Shown here: positions 11,658 through 19,611 of the stretch, piece by piece
Layout: every line of letters starts with the position of its first letter
Position numbering within the stretch: position 1 is the first letter of the stretch
NCBI GenBank assembly: GCA_902728285.1
Contig: CACVBU010001155.1
Location: forward strand, 14,093 to 78,092
Direction: 5' to 3'
Length of the DNA stretch: 64,000 nt
Source of the DNA: Clytia hemisphaerica
Lineage: Eukaryota > Cnidaria > Hydrozoa > Leptothecata > Clytiidae
Translations under genes and position numbers: made by a program
The notes under the pieces: generated by a model
Told to the model about the DNA's origin: nothing
Database searches by the model: none
Seen by the model: the letters and a program-made list of their open reading frames with translations, nothing else

Positions 11658-13034
11658 TCATAATCCTGACTCTTCCAACTGCTCCATTAATCTTTGTAGC
11701 AATACTGGATCGGCTACTATTCCTTCGATCATCTGCTGTTTCTTCTTGGACTTCTCCTTTCTTTCTTGATGTTTTTGATAAGCAAGATACGTTGCCACCA
11801 AAACTGCAAGCAACAAAGCGGTCATGCCCAATATTCCGTGGATTCCACCCAATATACTGTCTATGATGTTCGCACTACCATCTTCCACGTCTTTGATGGC
11901 AGATCCACTTGCCTGAATAGTTTCTGCCAACGCCTCACCCGAGCTGGAAATCACATCTTTTCCTAGCGTTCCTGCACCTTCAGCAGCAGCTTTTATGCTG
12001 GTACCCAAGCTACTGATTACTTTACTTGTTCCAGCACCAGCTGATTCCAACAACGTGCCTATTGCCGAGGTAATGCTGCTGAAGATGTCAGGGGATGAGT
12101 GTTGGGAAGTTTGATCAACCTTTTCTTGTAGTTGTCTCATGCTTTCATGGACTTGAGACATTATTCCAAGAAGAGGATATGGTTCTATTCTTTTTGGTGT
12201 ATCTATGAATATTCTAGATGAATATCCATATGTGTGTTTTAAAGGAGCCATCCATAGTTTTGGGGAGTACGAAGATTTTGTTAGGTTAATCATTTTATAA
12301 TGACCATTTGGGCTAACGGCAATCGGACCTTGGTTTGTTTGCAGCACTGTTTGTTTGGGCAAGTCATCGCAATTTATTTGTGGAGAATGAAAATGAGCTC
12401 TACGTGAAGGTATTTGAATATATTGCGTGACGTCAGAATCCGGAGTTTGTAAAGGGAAATATTGGAAACAAGAGTTGTTCAGCTTGGTATTATTAGACCT
12501 CCTATCCAGTTTTACACAAGTATAATGGACGGGACGGCATTCACTGACTTCATATGCATCACCAGCTGGGTGAGCAACTATGTCATTTCTGCCAAATACC
12601 AATTCTGCGACCAAGTCAGGAAAATGGTTGGAAAGCCATTGGTGAATAGACCTAATCTCCTTTTGAATAAAACATGTTCGCTTTGCCTCGTGTAAGGTTT
12701 GTTCTTTTATGTTTATCAAATTTTCAATTAGGTGCGCCTGTACCAAGGGAAGTCCTTGTTCTCTAGAAAACTTTTTGGCAAGAAATACTATCTTTTTGAA
12801 GGAGGCTTGTCTATAATCAAATCGAGTTCCGTTGCCCTCGATAATGATACCATTATCAAGTGTAAACCATTTACCTTTAGTAGTGGTCTCATGGGAACTC
12901 AAAGGATGATTGAACGAGATCTCACCTCCTATTTCTAGTGAGGGAATATGGATATAATTACCTATTTTCTGTATAGTGACAGGCTCAGATATAGGTTTAA
13001 TGTCGACGTAATCATGGTTTTTCACTTGGTTGGG
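11658..13034 (-). CDS. Envelope-like glycoprotein, C-terminal part only
   Basis: An open frame of about 458 codons follows a stop at 13040-13038. It has no nearby ATG (the first in-frame ATG is deep inside) and no signal peptide. The ectodomain-like part has five cysteines (one near residue 115, two close together near 160-170, one near 185, one near 217) and several N-glycosylation sites (NNT, NNS, NLT). Residues about 305-395 are a Ser/Ala/Gly-rich heptad-like region. A single membrane span (ILGMTALLLAVLVATYLAY) lies at about 398-416, followed by a 39-residue basic cytoplasmic tail. The plan fits the membrane-proximal half of a viral fusion glycoprotein. The family is uncertain; a class III (mononegavirus/chuvirus-type) relation is only a guess. 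The signal peptide and any fusion loops are missing. Confidence 0.65.
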   Translation of the reverse strand, partial: PNQVKNHDYVDIKPISEPVTIQKIGNYIHIPSLEIGGEISFNHPLSSHETTTKGKWFTLDNGIIIEGNGTRFDYRQASFKKIVFLAKKFSREQGLPLVQAHLIENLINIKEQTLHEAKRTCFIQKEIRSIHQWLSNHFPDLVAELVFGRNDIVAHPAGDAYEVSECRPVHYTCVKLDRRSNNTKLNNSCFQYFPLQTPDSDVTQYIQIPSRRAHFHSPQINCDDLPKQTVLQTNQGPIAVSPNGHYKMINLTKSSYSPKLWMAPLKHTYGYSSRIFIDTPKRIEPYPLLGIMSQVHESMRQLQEKVDQTSQHSSPDIFSSITSAIGTLLESAGAGTSKVISSLGTSIKAAAEGAGTLGKDVISSSGEALAETIQASGSAIKDVEDGSANIIDSILGGIHGILGMTALLLAVLVATYLAYQKHQERKEKSKKKQQMIEGIVADPVLLQRLMEQLEESGL

Positions 13035-13036
13035 CT
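13035..13036 (-). promoter_or_regulatory. Candidate env splice acceptor at the pol/env junction
   Basis: AG of 'actatgacag' on the minus strand is directly followed by the open env-like frame (13034). Splicing here from a leader donor is how errantivirus and retroviral env mRNAs are usually made. The pyrimidine tract is poor, so this may instead be the scar of a deletion. Confidence 0.3.
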
Positions 13037-13045
13037 GTCATAGTA

Positions 13046-15268
13046 TCATATCAGAATTTTTGATTTTACTGCAAAAGCTTCAGGCCAGGACGAATATCGA
13101 TCCATAAACGATATTATGTACCTATTTCCATCTTTTGTTGGAGTAAATGGGCCAAGGACATCACAGACAATGTTACTAAAAGGCGGGGTCAGTGGGATAG
13201 AAAAGACAGGAGCTTTATTAGTCTTTCCTTTGTGAATATTACAATCGGTACAATTATTGATAAAATGCGTAACATCTCTAGCAAGTCCTTTCCAATAATA
13301 TCTTTCAGCGAGTTTATTGATTGTACTACTGATTCCGAAATGACCCATGTGATTTGGGGAGTGAAATTTGTCAATCATTTCATAATGTTTATGACGAGGA
13401 ACGAAATATTGTCTTTTTCCGTTATCAGTGTTAAGCGGATTCACTCGAAATAAGAAGTTTTGATCGATTACGAATTTGTCATGTAAAGGGGAGGAGTCAT
13501 TAGCCATTAGTTCTAGTTTTATCTTTCTAATATCAGGGTCCTTGTCTTGTTCCGTTACCATGGCTTCGTTAGGCAATATGACACATGATATCGGTTGTGA
13601 TTTTTCATGATCAATAAGATTTACTCTAGGGATTTCGTTATCATCAACGTCTGGGTGAATATTATTCAAACGACTAAGGGCATCAGCAACTACATTTTGA
13701 CTTCCAGGTAGGTATCTCACGACATAGTCGTATTGCTGGAGGGTCAATCCCCACCTGCAAATCCTACCAGTCGGTTCAGGGCTATTTACCATATTACGTA
13801 GCGGCTGATGATCAGTATAAACAATGAATGGCCTTCCATAAAGATAATGATGATTTTTCTGAATGGCATGAACTAAGGCTAAGGCTTCCTTTTCGGATAT
13901 TGTGTAGTTAATTTCTGCTGACTTCAATGTTCTACCACCGTATCTTATGGGGACGTGTTTTCCTGAAACTTCCTGAGCTATTATATGGCCAATAGCATAC
14001 TTAGAAGCATCAGTAACTACAACAAACGTCTTCTCGTAGTCGGGGTAGCGCAAAAGGGGCGGTGTTATCAATTTCATTTTTAAAGTATCGAAATCTTTCT
14101 TCATTTCATCTGTTAATAGAAACGGAGTATCTTTCTTCAAAAGAGTGGTCAGAGATCTCGCTATTTTTCCATAATTCGGAATAAACTTTCGGTAGTATGA
14201 GCTCATTCCTAAAAATGATCGTAGTTCTTTTACATTTTTCGGATAATCAAAGCTTTTGATTGCAGCAGTATTAGAATCTAGCGGTAATATGCCATTTTCA
14301 TTTACAACATGACCAAGAAAAGAGAGTTGTCTCATGGCAAAACGACATTTGCTAGCTTTAGCTTGTAATTTATTCTCTCGTAGTCTTGATAAAATTACAC
14401 GTATTTGTTTTAGATGCTCAGAGGGGGATTTTGAATAGATAATCAAATCATCTACATAAAGCAAGAGGAAAACCCATAATTCTAATGCAAAGACTTGTTC
14501 AACTAGCCTCTCAAAGGACGCTACCGCGTTCGTAAGACCCATAGGCATTCGGAGGTATTCAAACAAGCCTTTGTGAGTTACAAAAGCTGTCTTAGGAATA
14601 CTCTCCTTATCCATTGGTATTTGATGAAAACCGGTTAACAAATCTATCGTAGTAAATATTTTAGAACCGTTAAGATGATCTAATATCTCTTCAATTTTTG
14701 GTAGGGGATGCGCGTCCTTGATGGTAATTTTATTTAGCTTCCGATAGTCTATACAGACTCGGGTACTACCATCGCTCTTGGGAATCAACACAATCGGGCT
14801 CGACCAAGCTGAACTAGATGGTCGTATTATATCCTTTTTCAAAAGATTTTCAAGTTCTACTTCAAGGTTTTCCTTTTGGGATGGAGAGAGGCGATAAGGT
14901 TTCTGCCTAATGGGTTGTTCATGTTCAGTAACTATTGTATGTGTAACTCTATCGGTTTGACCTAAGGGATCATCCTTGCTTGCTAACACATCTTTATACT
15001 CATCAAGTATCTCCTCTAGCTCCTTTTTCTGTTCCTCTGTTAGGGGGTAAGGCTCATATTCAGGTTGTTTTGGTCTTTCAAAATTAGGTTCTTTCACAGT
15101 CTCTACTGGTGTAGTAGCGAGAGACAGCATAGTTTCTACCTCGTTTTTCAAGGGATTCGCCACGAAAATAGTTAGGCTGTTATTTTCACAGCTTGAAAGC
15201 TGGGGAGTTATGATCAAAAGGCTTTCTTCTGAACTGTTATTTTCAATTAAATATAAAAAAATCTTCAA
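13046..15268 (-). CDS. Pol: reverse transcriptase, RNase H and truncated integrase
   Basis: 740 codons without a proper ATG; the frame is +1 to protease. Reverse transcriptase: motif A aspartate in TTIDLLTGF (D209), MPMGLTNA, and catalytic YVDD at 271-274. RNase H: VTDAS (D420), EKEALA (E461) and TDHQPL (D486). Integrase: zinc-binding His residues at 636-643 and Cys 673/676, then the first catalytic aspartate in DVLGPF (D703). The frame ends at residue 740, shortly after YIISFMDRYSSWPEAF. The second Asp, the Glu and the whole C-terminal domain are therefore absent, and the integrase should be inactive. RT and RNase H keep all residues I can check. Confidence 0.92.
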   Translation of the reverse strand: MKIFLYLIENNSSEESLLIITPQLSSCENNSLTIFVANPLKNEVETMLSLATTPVETVKEPNFERPKQPEYEPYPLTEEQKKELEEILDEYKDVLASKDDPLGQTDRVTHTIVTEHEQPIRQKPYRLSPSQKENLEVELENLLKKDIIRPSSSAWSSPIVLIPKSDGSTRVCIDYRKLNKITIKDAHPLPKIEEILDHLNGSKIFTTIDLLTGFHQIPMDKESIPKTAFVTHKGLFEYLRMPMGLTNAVASFERLVEQVFALELWVFLLLYVDDLIIYSKSPSEHLKQIRVILSRLRENKLQAKASKCRFAMRQLSFLGHVVNENGILPLDSNTAAIKSFDYPKNVKELRSFLGMSSYYRKFIPNYGKIARSLTTLLKKDTPFLLTDEMKKDFDTLKMKLITPPLLRYPDYEKTFVVVTDASKYAIGHIIAQEVSGKHVPIRYGGRTLKSAEINYTISEKEALALVHAIQKNHHYLYGRPFIVYTDHQPLRNMVNSPEPTGRICRWGLTLQQYDYVVRYLPGSQNVVADALSRLNNIHPDVDDNEIPRVNLIDHEKSQPISCVILPNEAMVTEQDKDPDIRKIKLELMANDSSPLHDKFVIDQNFLFRVNPLNTDNGKRQYFVPRHKHYEMIDKFHSPNHMGHFGISSTINKLAERYYWKGLARDVTHFINNCTDCNIHKGKTNKAPVFSIPLTPPFSNIVCDVLGPFTPTKDGNRYIISFMDRYSSWPEAFAVKSKILI

Positions 15269-15863
15269 TTAACCTATCATTTGTTTGTAAGGTAATTGTT
15301 GTTAGAGTCCGTGGAGGAAATTTCCGGACTTCAGTTGTCCAAACCAGAGGTTCATCTGGAGTTACCATTTGGCTGGAAGATGGTAATTTTAAAACACTCG
15401 CATTGCCATCAATAAAATCTAAATTATTTTCTACACTGTCAATTAATTTTAGCTCTGCCGTGGAACCATTAAAATTCAACTCTCGTTGATTTGCTTCGAG
15501 GAAATCATCTCCTAATAGTAAGGGGAATGGTAAATTCTTAAATACATGGGTGGGATGGAAGAATGTTTTTCCTCCTATGGTTATAGGAAGATTGACTACT
15601 TCAATAGCAGTTTCATAATCTCCATTAGCCATTTCAACTTTGCTAGGTGGGATATTTGCTTTGTAAAAAGTATCTTTGAAGTTATTAAGGGTCTTATAAG
15701 ACATAGCTGTAATTGAGGACCCGGTGTCAATAAGTGTTTGCAAAGGTTTACTACAAATATTGGTCCAAAACACTGATCTTAATTTTCTTGAAGTTTCATT
15801 GCATTTTACATTATCGATTTTTAACAATATAACTTCCTCAGTGTTTCCTATACCTTTGCCTAG
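15243..15863 (-). CDS. Retropepsin-type aspartic protease, read through from gag
   Basis: The frame is the same as gag and continues directly after gag's UGA, with no ATG of its own. The catalytic DTGS lies in LQTLIDTGSSITAMS. The second conserved element, LLGDDFLE, comes about 70 residues later. Both are hallmarks of Ty3/gypsy proteases. The frame ends at 15243 within a 26-base overlap with the RT frame. The sequence after the protease (FPPRTLTTITLQTNDR...) is a typical PR-RT linker and continues in the RT frame, so a single frame change inside the overlap would give PR-RT. Confidence 0.88.
   Translation of the reverse strand, partial: LGKGIGNTEEVILLKIDNVKCNETSRKLRSVFWTNICSKPLQTLIDTGSSITAMSYKTLNNFKDTFYKANIPPSKVEMANGDYETAIEVVNLPITIGGKTFFHPTHVFKNLPFPLLLGDDFLEANQRELNFNGSTAELKLIDSVENNLDFIDGNASVLKLPSSSQMVTPDEPLVWTTEVRKFPPRTLTTITLQTNDRLIEDFFIFN
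15245..15270 (-). promoter_or_regulatory. PR-RT overlap with T7 run (+1 frameshift or indel site)
   Basis: On the minus strand the protease frame reads GAT TTT TTT ATA TTT AAT TGA. An in-frame TAA closes the RT frame just upstream. A P-site TTT can slip one base forward on the T7 run and re-pair perfectly, then read TTA TAT in the RT frame. A one-base change or sequencing error in the run would give the same picture. Confidence 0.5.
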
Positions 15864-15866
15864 TCA
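15861..15866 (-). promoter_or_regulatory. UGA-CUA stop-codon readthrough motif between gag and protease
   Basis: The gag stop reads TGA CTA G on the minus strand. UGA followed by CUA is the best-known leaky stop context, used for example by alphaviruses and in several animal genes. The protease frame follows without shift, as in gammaretroviruses. Confidence 0.7.
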
Positions 15867-17582
15867 TTCTGTTTTTCCTTTTTCAGGGCAATTGTTTGAG
15901 TAATGACCCATTTTATGGCAAGCATAGCATTCAACATTCTTGGTAGACTTTGAAAAAGGTTTTCCTCTGGAAGGTCTATTTGAATATTTGGAGTTTTGAC
16001 GGAAGTTTGTTTGGGATGAGAGATCTCTTTTTCTTGAATGGCAGTCTCTCATTGAATGACCTACTTTATTACAATAATGACAAGTCATAGCTTGAGTTTT
16101 TCGTGGGGATGAATTATTGGAGTTACTTCTCGTTTGAGCAGTTTGAGCAGGTTTTAAAGACTCTATTGCAGCTAATATATGGTTCATTGTTGAAGAATTG
16201 TCCTGGGGAGGGTTAACAGATTCTTTCAAAAGCAGTTTGTGGGTTGCTTCACTATAAGACCTAGGCTGCTTCATCTGGATATAGCGCCGAAAAGGCACAT
16301 CCAGCCCAGAAATCATTATATCTAGTTTTGTTTGATCGGTTACTCCAAGATTTTGTGAAAGTTTTTCTACCCGGGAAAGGTAATGGGATATGGCATCTCC
16401 ATTTTGCCTGATGCCATGAAGCTCTTGTCTTTTTCTGTATTTAAGTTCAGGGGCATCAAACTCCTTTTTCAAGGCTTCTTTTAAAAGATGATAATTATCT
16501 TTGATTCTCTGGTTCAGCGTTAGATAGAAGGTATAAGCACGTTCTTTAAGGGTAAGAGGGATGATTCTGGCTTTTTGTTCATCCGTAAGATGGTAGAAAG
16601 CCAAAGATAAATCTAATTTAGTTAAAAATTCTATAATATCATCATTTTGACTTAGTCCAAATTTGGGAAGGGCAGTAATGTCTACGTTACTAGCCAATAA
16701 GGCAGAGAAAGGGAGTTGAGCTTCAGCCATTGAGTCTTCAGCAACCTCAGGGTCTTCAGCAACCTCAGGGTCTTTGAAGTTCAAAGTTTTTCTCTCTTTG
16801 TGTGAGAATCTGAAATTTGGCAAAGCTGGTGTCGATATGTCTACAGGTTCAGGGGGCTCAGGGCTACCAGAGATTCGTGCTCGTTGGTTTTCTATCCTCT
16901 TTCGCAGGGTAGAATGGGTTTCCTTTATTTCTTTTACTAAATTGTCAAACTTTTCGCTGGTGCCGAAAAAGGTATTTTCAATGTATTTCAATTCGTATGC
17001 TAACTCGAAAAAAGGTCTAGCTCGAGTGGTGTTTATCAAATCTTGTAAAATTTTTTCTTGAGAGTTAATTTGACCTTGAATTAAATCGACCTCTATCAAT
17101 ATTTCGCGCGCTTGATTGATTTCGGTTTTTTCAAGAGTCTCTAGTACGTCAATTCTTGAGTTTCTTAAGTCAACACTCGTTTCTAAACTCTCATGCAAGA
17201 GTAATTCTTCTAACGCATTCGTTATGAGTTTTAATGTTTTAATGTATTTCTTTTGTTCAGTTACAAAACAATCAGTACGTTCTTTAAGTATATCTAAGTC
17301 CTTTAATATAAGATTTTGCCTTTTTCTATGAGGGTCTTCTACCCCTGTAGAGACCTCTTCATATGGGGGGTTTCTGGCTTCTAGAAGGTCTTCTTGTCTA
17401 ATAGAGACCTCTTCTAATGGGGATTCGCCTATTCTCTGAGGGTCTTCTAATGAGAATTCTTTTTCTTCTCCAATATCTACCTGACTTCTTTGTGTTTTTG
17501 AGCTTGATTCGTTTTCTAAATGTGCACGGATAACTCCAAGGGCGTTTGCTTGCGCTCTTGCTAATTTGTCTTGATCTGGCAT
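15864..17582 (-). CDS. Gag polyprotein with two CCHC zinc knuckles
   Basis: 572 residues from ATG at 17582. Residues about 20-90 hold imperfect repeats rich in Glu/Asp (EEVS, EDPQ/EDPH), matched by DNA repeats at 17325-17460. A short direct repeat (DPEVAE twice) lies at about 273-285. Residues about 300-460 match the retrotransposon gag (capsid) layout: IIEFLTKLDLSLAFYHLTD, then RAYTFYLTL, FDAPELKYRKRQELHGIRQ and a conserved tail. Two nucleocapsid knuckles of CX2CX4HX4C lie at 501-514 and 552-565. The protein forms the particle core and packages RNA. It ends at a UGA-CUA stop that probably lets protease and RT be made at low level. Confidence 0.92.
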   Translation of the reverse strand: MPDQDKLARAQANALGVIRAHLENESSSKTQRSQVDIGEEKEFSLEDPQRIGESPLEEVSIRQEDLLEARNPPYEEVSTGVEDPHRKRQNLILKDLDILKERTDCFVTEQKKYIKTLKLITNALEELLLHESLETSVDLRNSRIDVLETLEKTEINQAREILIEVDLIQGQINSQEKILQDLINTTRARPFFELAYELKYIENTFFGTSEKFDNLVKEIKETHSTLRKRIENQRARISGSPEPPEPVDISTPALPNFRFSHKERKTLNFKDPEVAEDPEVAEDSMAEAQLPFSALLASNVDITALPKFGLSQNDDIIEFLTKLDLSLAFYHLTDEQKARIIPLTLKERAYTFYLTLNQRIKDNYHLLKEALKKEFDAPELKYRKRQELHGIRQNGDAISHYLSRVEKLSQNLGVTDQTKLDIMISGLDVPFRRYIQMKQPRSYSEATHKLLLKESVNPPQDNSSTMNHILAAIESLKPAQTAQTRSNSNNSSPRKTQAMTCHYCNKVGHSMRDCHSRKRDLSSQTNFRQNSKYSNRPSRGKPFSKSTKNVECYACHKMGHYSNNCPEKGKTE

Positions 17583-17711
17583 GTGTTCTCTTGATGTACG
17601 TCTTTTCTGTAAACAAAATGGTTAAACCGGAATCAACAGTGTCTTTTTCTCTTGCCTGTCCTGCAAAACTACCATCCACCTCTCATTCGACTCAAGATAC
17701 TTGGGGCCCTT

Positions 17712-17714
17712 ACC
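17712..17714 (-). promoter_or_regulatory. Candidate major splice donor in the leader
   Basis: The minus strand reads TTTAAG|GTAAGG with the exon ending at 17714, about 130 bases before the gag ATG. It fits the consensus closely. A mini-frame (ATG ACG CTT TAA) sits just upstream. It could join to acceptors before the env-like and small basic ORFs. Confidence 0.5.
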
Positions 17715-17800
17715 TTAAAGCGTCATGGAAGGGGGAAGGAGGGAAACATTTCAACTGTTTACTCTAACAGTTTCCTACTGTCTTACCGACAGTTTTCTAC

Positions 17801-18011
17801 GAGTGGTTACACACTCTTTTACTCTATCTTGCCACGGGAATAACTTAATATAGCGCTTCTTAGGACGGCTTAAGACACTTAAAATTCAAAGGAGTGACAC
17901 TTTCCCTCAGATGTCAAACTCTAACTGCATACTTCGTGGACTTAAAGGCCTCATTAATCATCAGTGGTTACGCACTGGAAAAGAATCATCGCTGAGTGGT
18001 TACGCACTCAG
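17801..18011 (-). repeat. Three copies of a hairpin in the LTR-element leader
   Basis: Copies at 17801-17816, 17962-17977 and 17992-18011 have the form (G/C)AGTG-GTTAC(A/G)-CACT(C/G). The stem flips between GAGTG/CACTC and CAGTG/CACTG while the loop is kept. The last copy has a 7 bp stem (CTGAGTG/CACTCAG). Kept pairing with a kept loop points to RNA structure. Confidence 0.6.
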
Positions 18012-18837
18012 TACATACATCTAACACTTTTTTAACAAACATTTTCGTTTATGCACTTTATCCGGATTTATTTTAGAAGCTCAAATCATATTTTTAATCT
18101 ATTTTGGTAATCTTTTTCGGGAGGACATCACATATCATTCTATAATCTTTCAACAACTTATAACGATAATTCGCAAGAATGTTGTGATAATCCTAGTGGT
18201 TTTTTTTTTTTTTAAATACTACAGGGAGGAGTTTATGCCTCATCATTTTTATAATCTTGATGGGCTACTCAACTAATATGTACAAAATAAATCACAGTAC
18301 CAAAAATAGTATATAGGTATGGTGTATGTGTAATAACAGAATGCCACAATTAGGGGAAGGGTGATCAAATCTTCTCCATAATGGGAAGAGCATCAGTTGT
18401 ACTGATGTCGAAAATCAAACGGGGTTAGATGTTAATAAATGATATAACGAAGGTGTAAGGAATAAGTGAGAATGTGTTCGTTTAATAAAATAATTAATCA
18501 GACAGGATATAAGGACAGGACACATATCACTATCAGCCGTCAACTTTAACAAGGACACTGAATATGACATTCTCAATCACTTATGACAAGATAAGTGAGA
18601 GTTACCAAACAGGAAGCGGAAACACTATAAGCAATCAAAAAATAATAATATAACTAATGAAATAAAGAATAATTTGAAAGATGTCGGGACGGGACGGAAT
18701 TGGGACGGAATTTGGGACGGAAACTGGGTGATAAGTAAATCATAATAATCAGAAATAAATAAGTAATAAATAATAATTCATAAGGGAAGGGAAGGACGGA
18801 AGGGAACATCTAAAGCAGCGTGAACCGCAACAAACAC

Positions 18838-18855
18838 ATCTCGGTAGAACCTCCA
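18838..18855 (-). promoter_or_regulatory. Primer-binding site for tRNA-Gln
   Basis: Directly after the 5' LTR the minus strand reads TGGAGGTTCTACCGAGAT. This is complementary to the 3' end of animal tRNA-Gln (...ATCTCGGTGGAACCT plus CCA) over 18 bases with one difference. That difference may be a natural acceptor-stem variant in this species. Confidence 0.8.
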
Positions 18856-19607
18856 TGTTGAAGGTCCACACCGCTTTCTTATGTCTTAGATGATCGGAAT
18901 TACGAACGAACTGTAGGAAATGAGCACTGTCTTAAGGACATACTACTCCAAGTTATGTAAATAATATAACTTGTCAGTCCGAGTCGACCCAATTGAACTT
19001 ACTTTCCTTAAACAAATTGAAGGATTTCTTGATCAACTAGGATTTCCAAACAGAGTAACTAAGGGACGCAGAAAAGGGAGATTCAATCGAACACTATGAA
19101 TTGCACAGAACTAGTTAGAAATAAAAGTTCAAACGTTCAAACAGGAAATGGAGAAATTCTGAGTGCTAAATACGAATAATATTCTGAATTTAAGTGTACT
19201 TCCAGAAGGATCGGGACCACCCTAAGGGTGATCCCTAATAAAATATAGATAAACACTTACATGTTTAAGATGCAAAAGTAATACCCAAAAGTAAGTGAGT
19301 AAGTAAGTCAGTTAATAAACGATATAAAGCATATTTATACGATTCAATGAATAATGATGATAATAACGATTATTGTTCTATAATTTGACTTTAATACAAA
19401 AGGCTACATAAAGATATAGGGGAATGGTGACTATAGTAATCTTATACGTGAAAATGATGACAGCAATTATTTCTTAATAAAGCTACATCATCAATTTTGA
19501 TTTGGAGTATTACATAACTTTGGGTTTTTTGGCATGGGGAGACTTATCTAGGAATAAAACCAAGGAAATATGGATTTTCAGGGGGAGGGTCGTCTAGGTT
19601 TACGACA
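18856..19607 (-). repeat. 5' LTR
   Basis: 752 bp; the upstream LTR in the sense of transcription. TATA-like motif at 19332-19339. One base differs from the 3' LTR (A at 19331). Confidence 0.95.
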
Positions 19608-19611
19608 ACTG
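19608..19611. repeat. Target-site duplication (right)
   Basis: ACTG directly after the LTR, matching 10213-10216. Confidence 0.9.

Larger units (their letters stand above)
17583..18837 (-). other. Long 5' leader of the LTR element
   Basis: About 1.26 kb between the primer site and gag. It contains a good splice donor (17714) and three copies of one short hairpin (17801-18011). Long structured leaders often carry the dimerisation and packaging signals. No ORF in it looks real. Confidence 0.6.
10217..19607 (-). mobile_element. Ty3/gypsy-type LTR retroelement with env-like ORF, internally deleted
   Basis: A 9,391 bp element is transcribed from the minus strand. From its 5' side it has an LTR, tRNA-Gln primer site, leader of about 1.27 kb, gag, protease, RT-RNase H-integrase N-terminus, env-like ORF, a small basic ORF and a second LTR. 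It is flanked by a 4 bp duplication. The domain order PR-RT-RH-INT puts it in the Ty3/gypsy (Metaviridae) group. The integrase is cut short and the env-like ORF has no beginning, so this copy should not be self-sufficient. It is very young: the LTRs differ at one of 752 positions. It inserted beside a SINE-like repeat. No clear polypurine tract is visible before the 3' LTR. Confidence 0.95.

Noticed and set aside
13046..13240. Integrase frame completed by simple frameshift into the next ORF
   Set aside because: The following frame has no second Asp or Glu in integrase context; it reads as glycoprotein with a membrane span.
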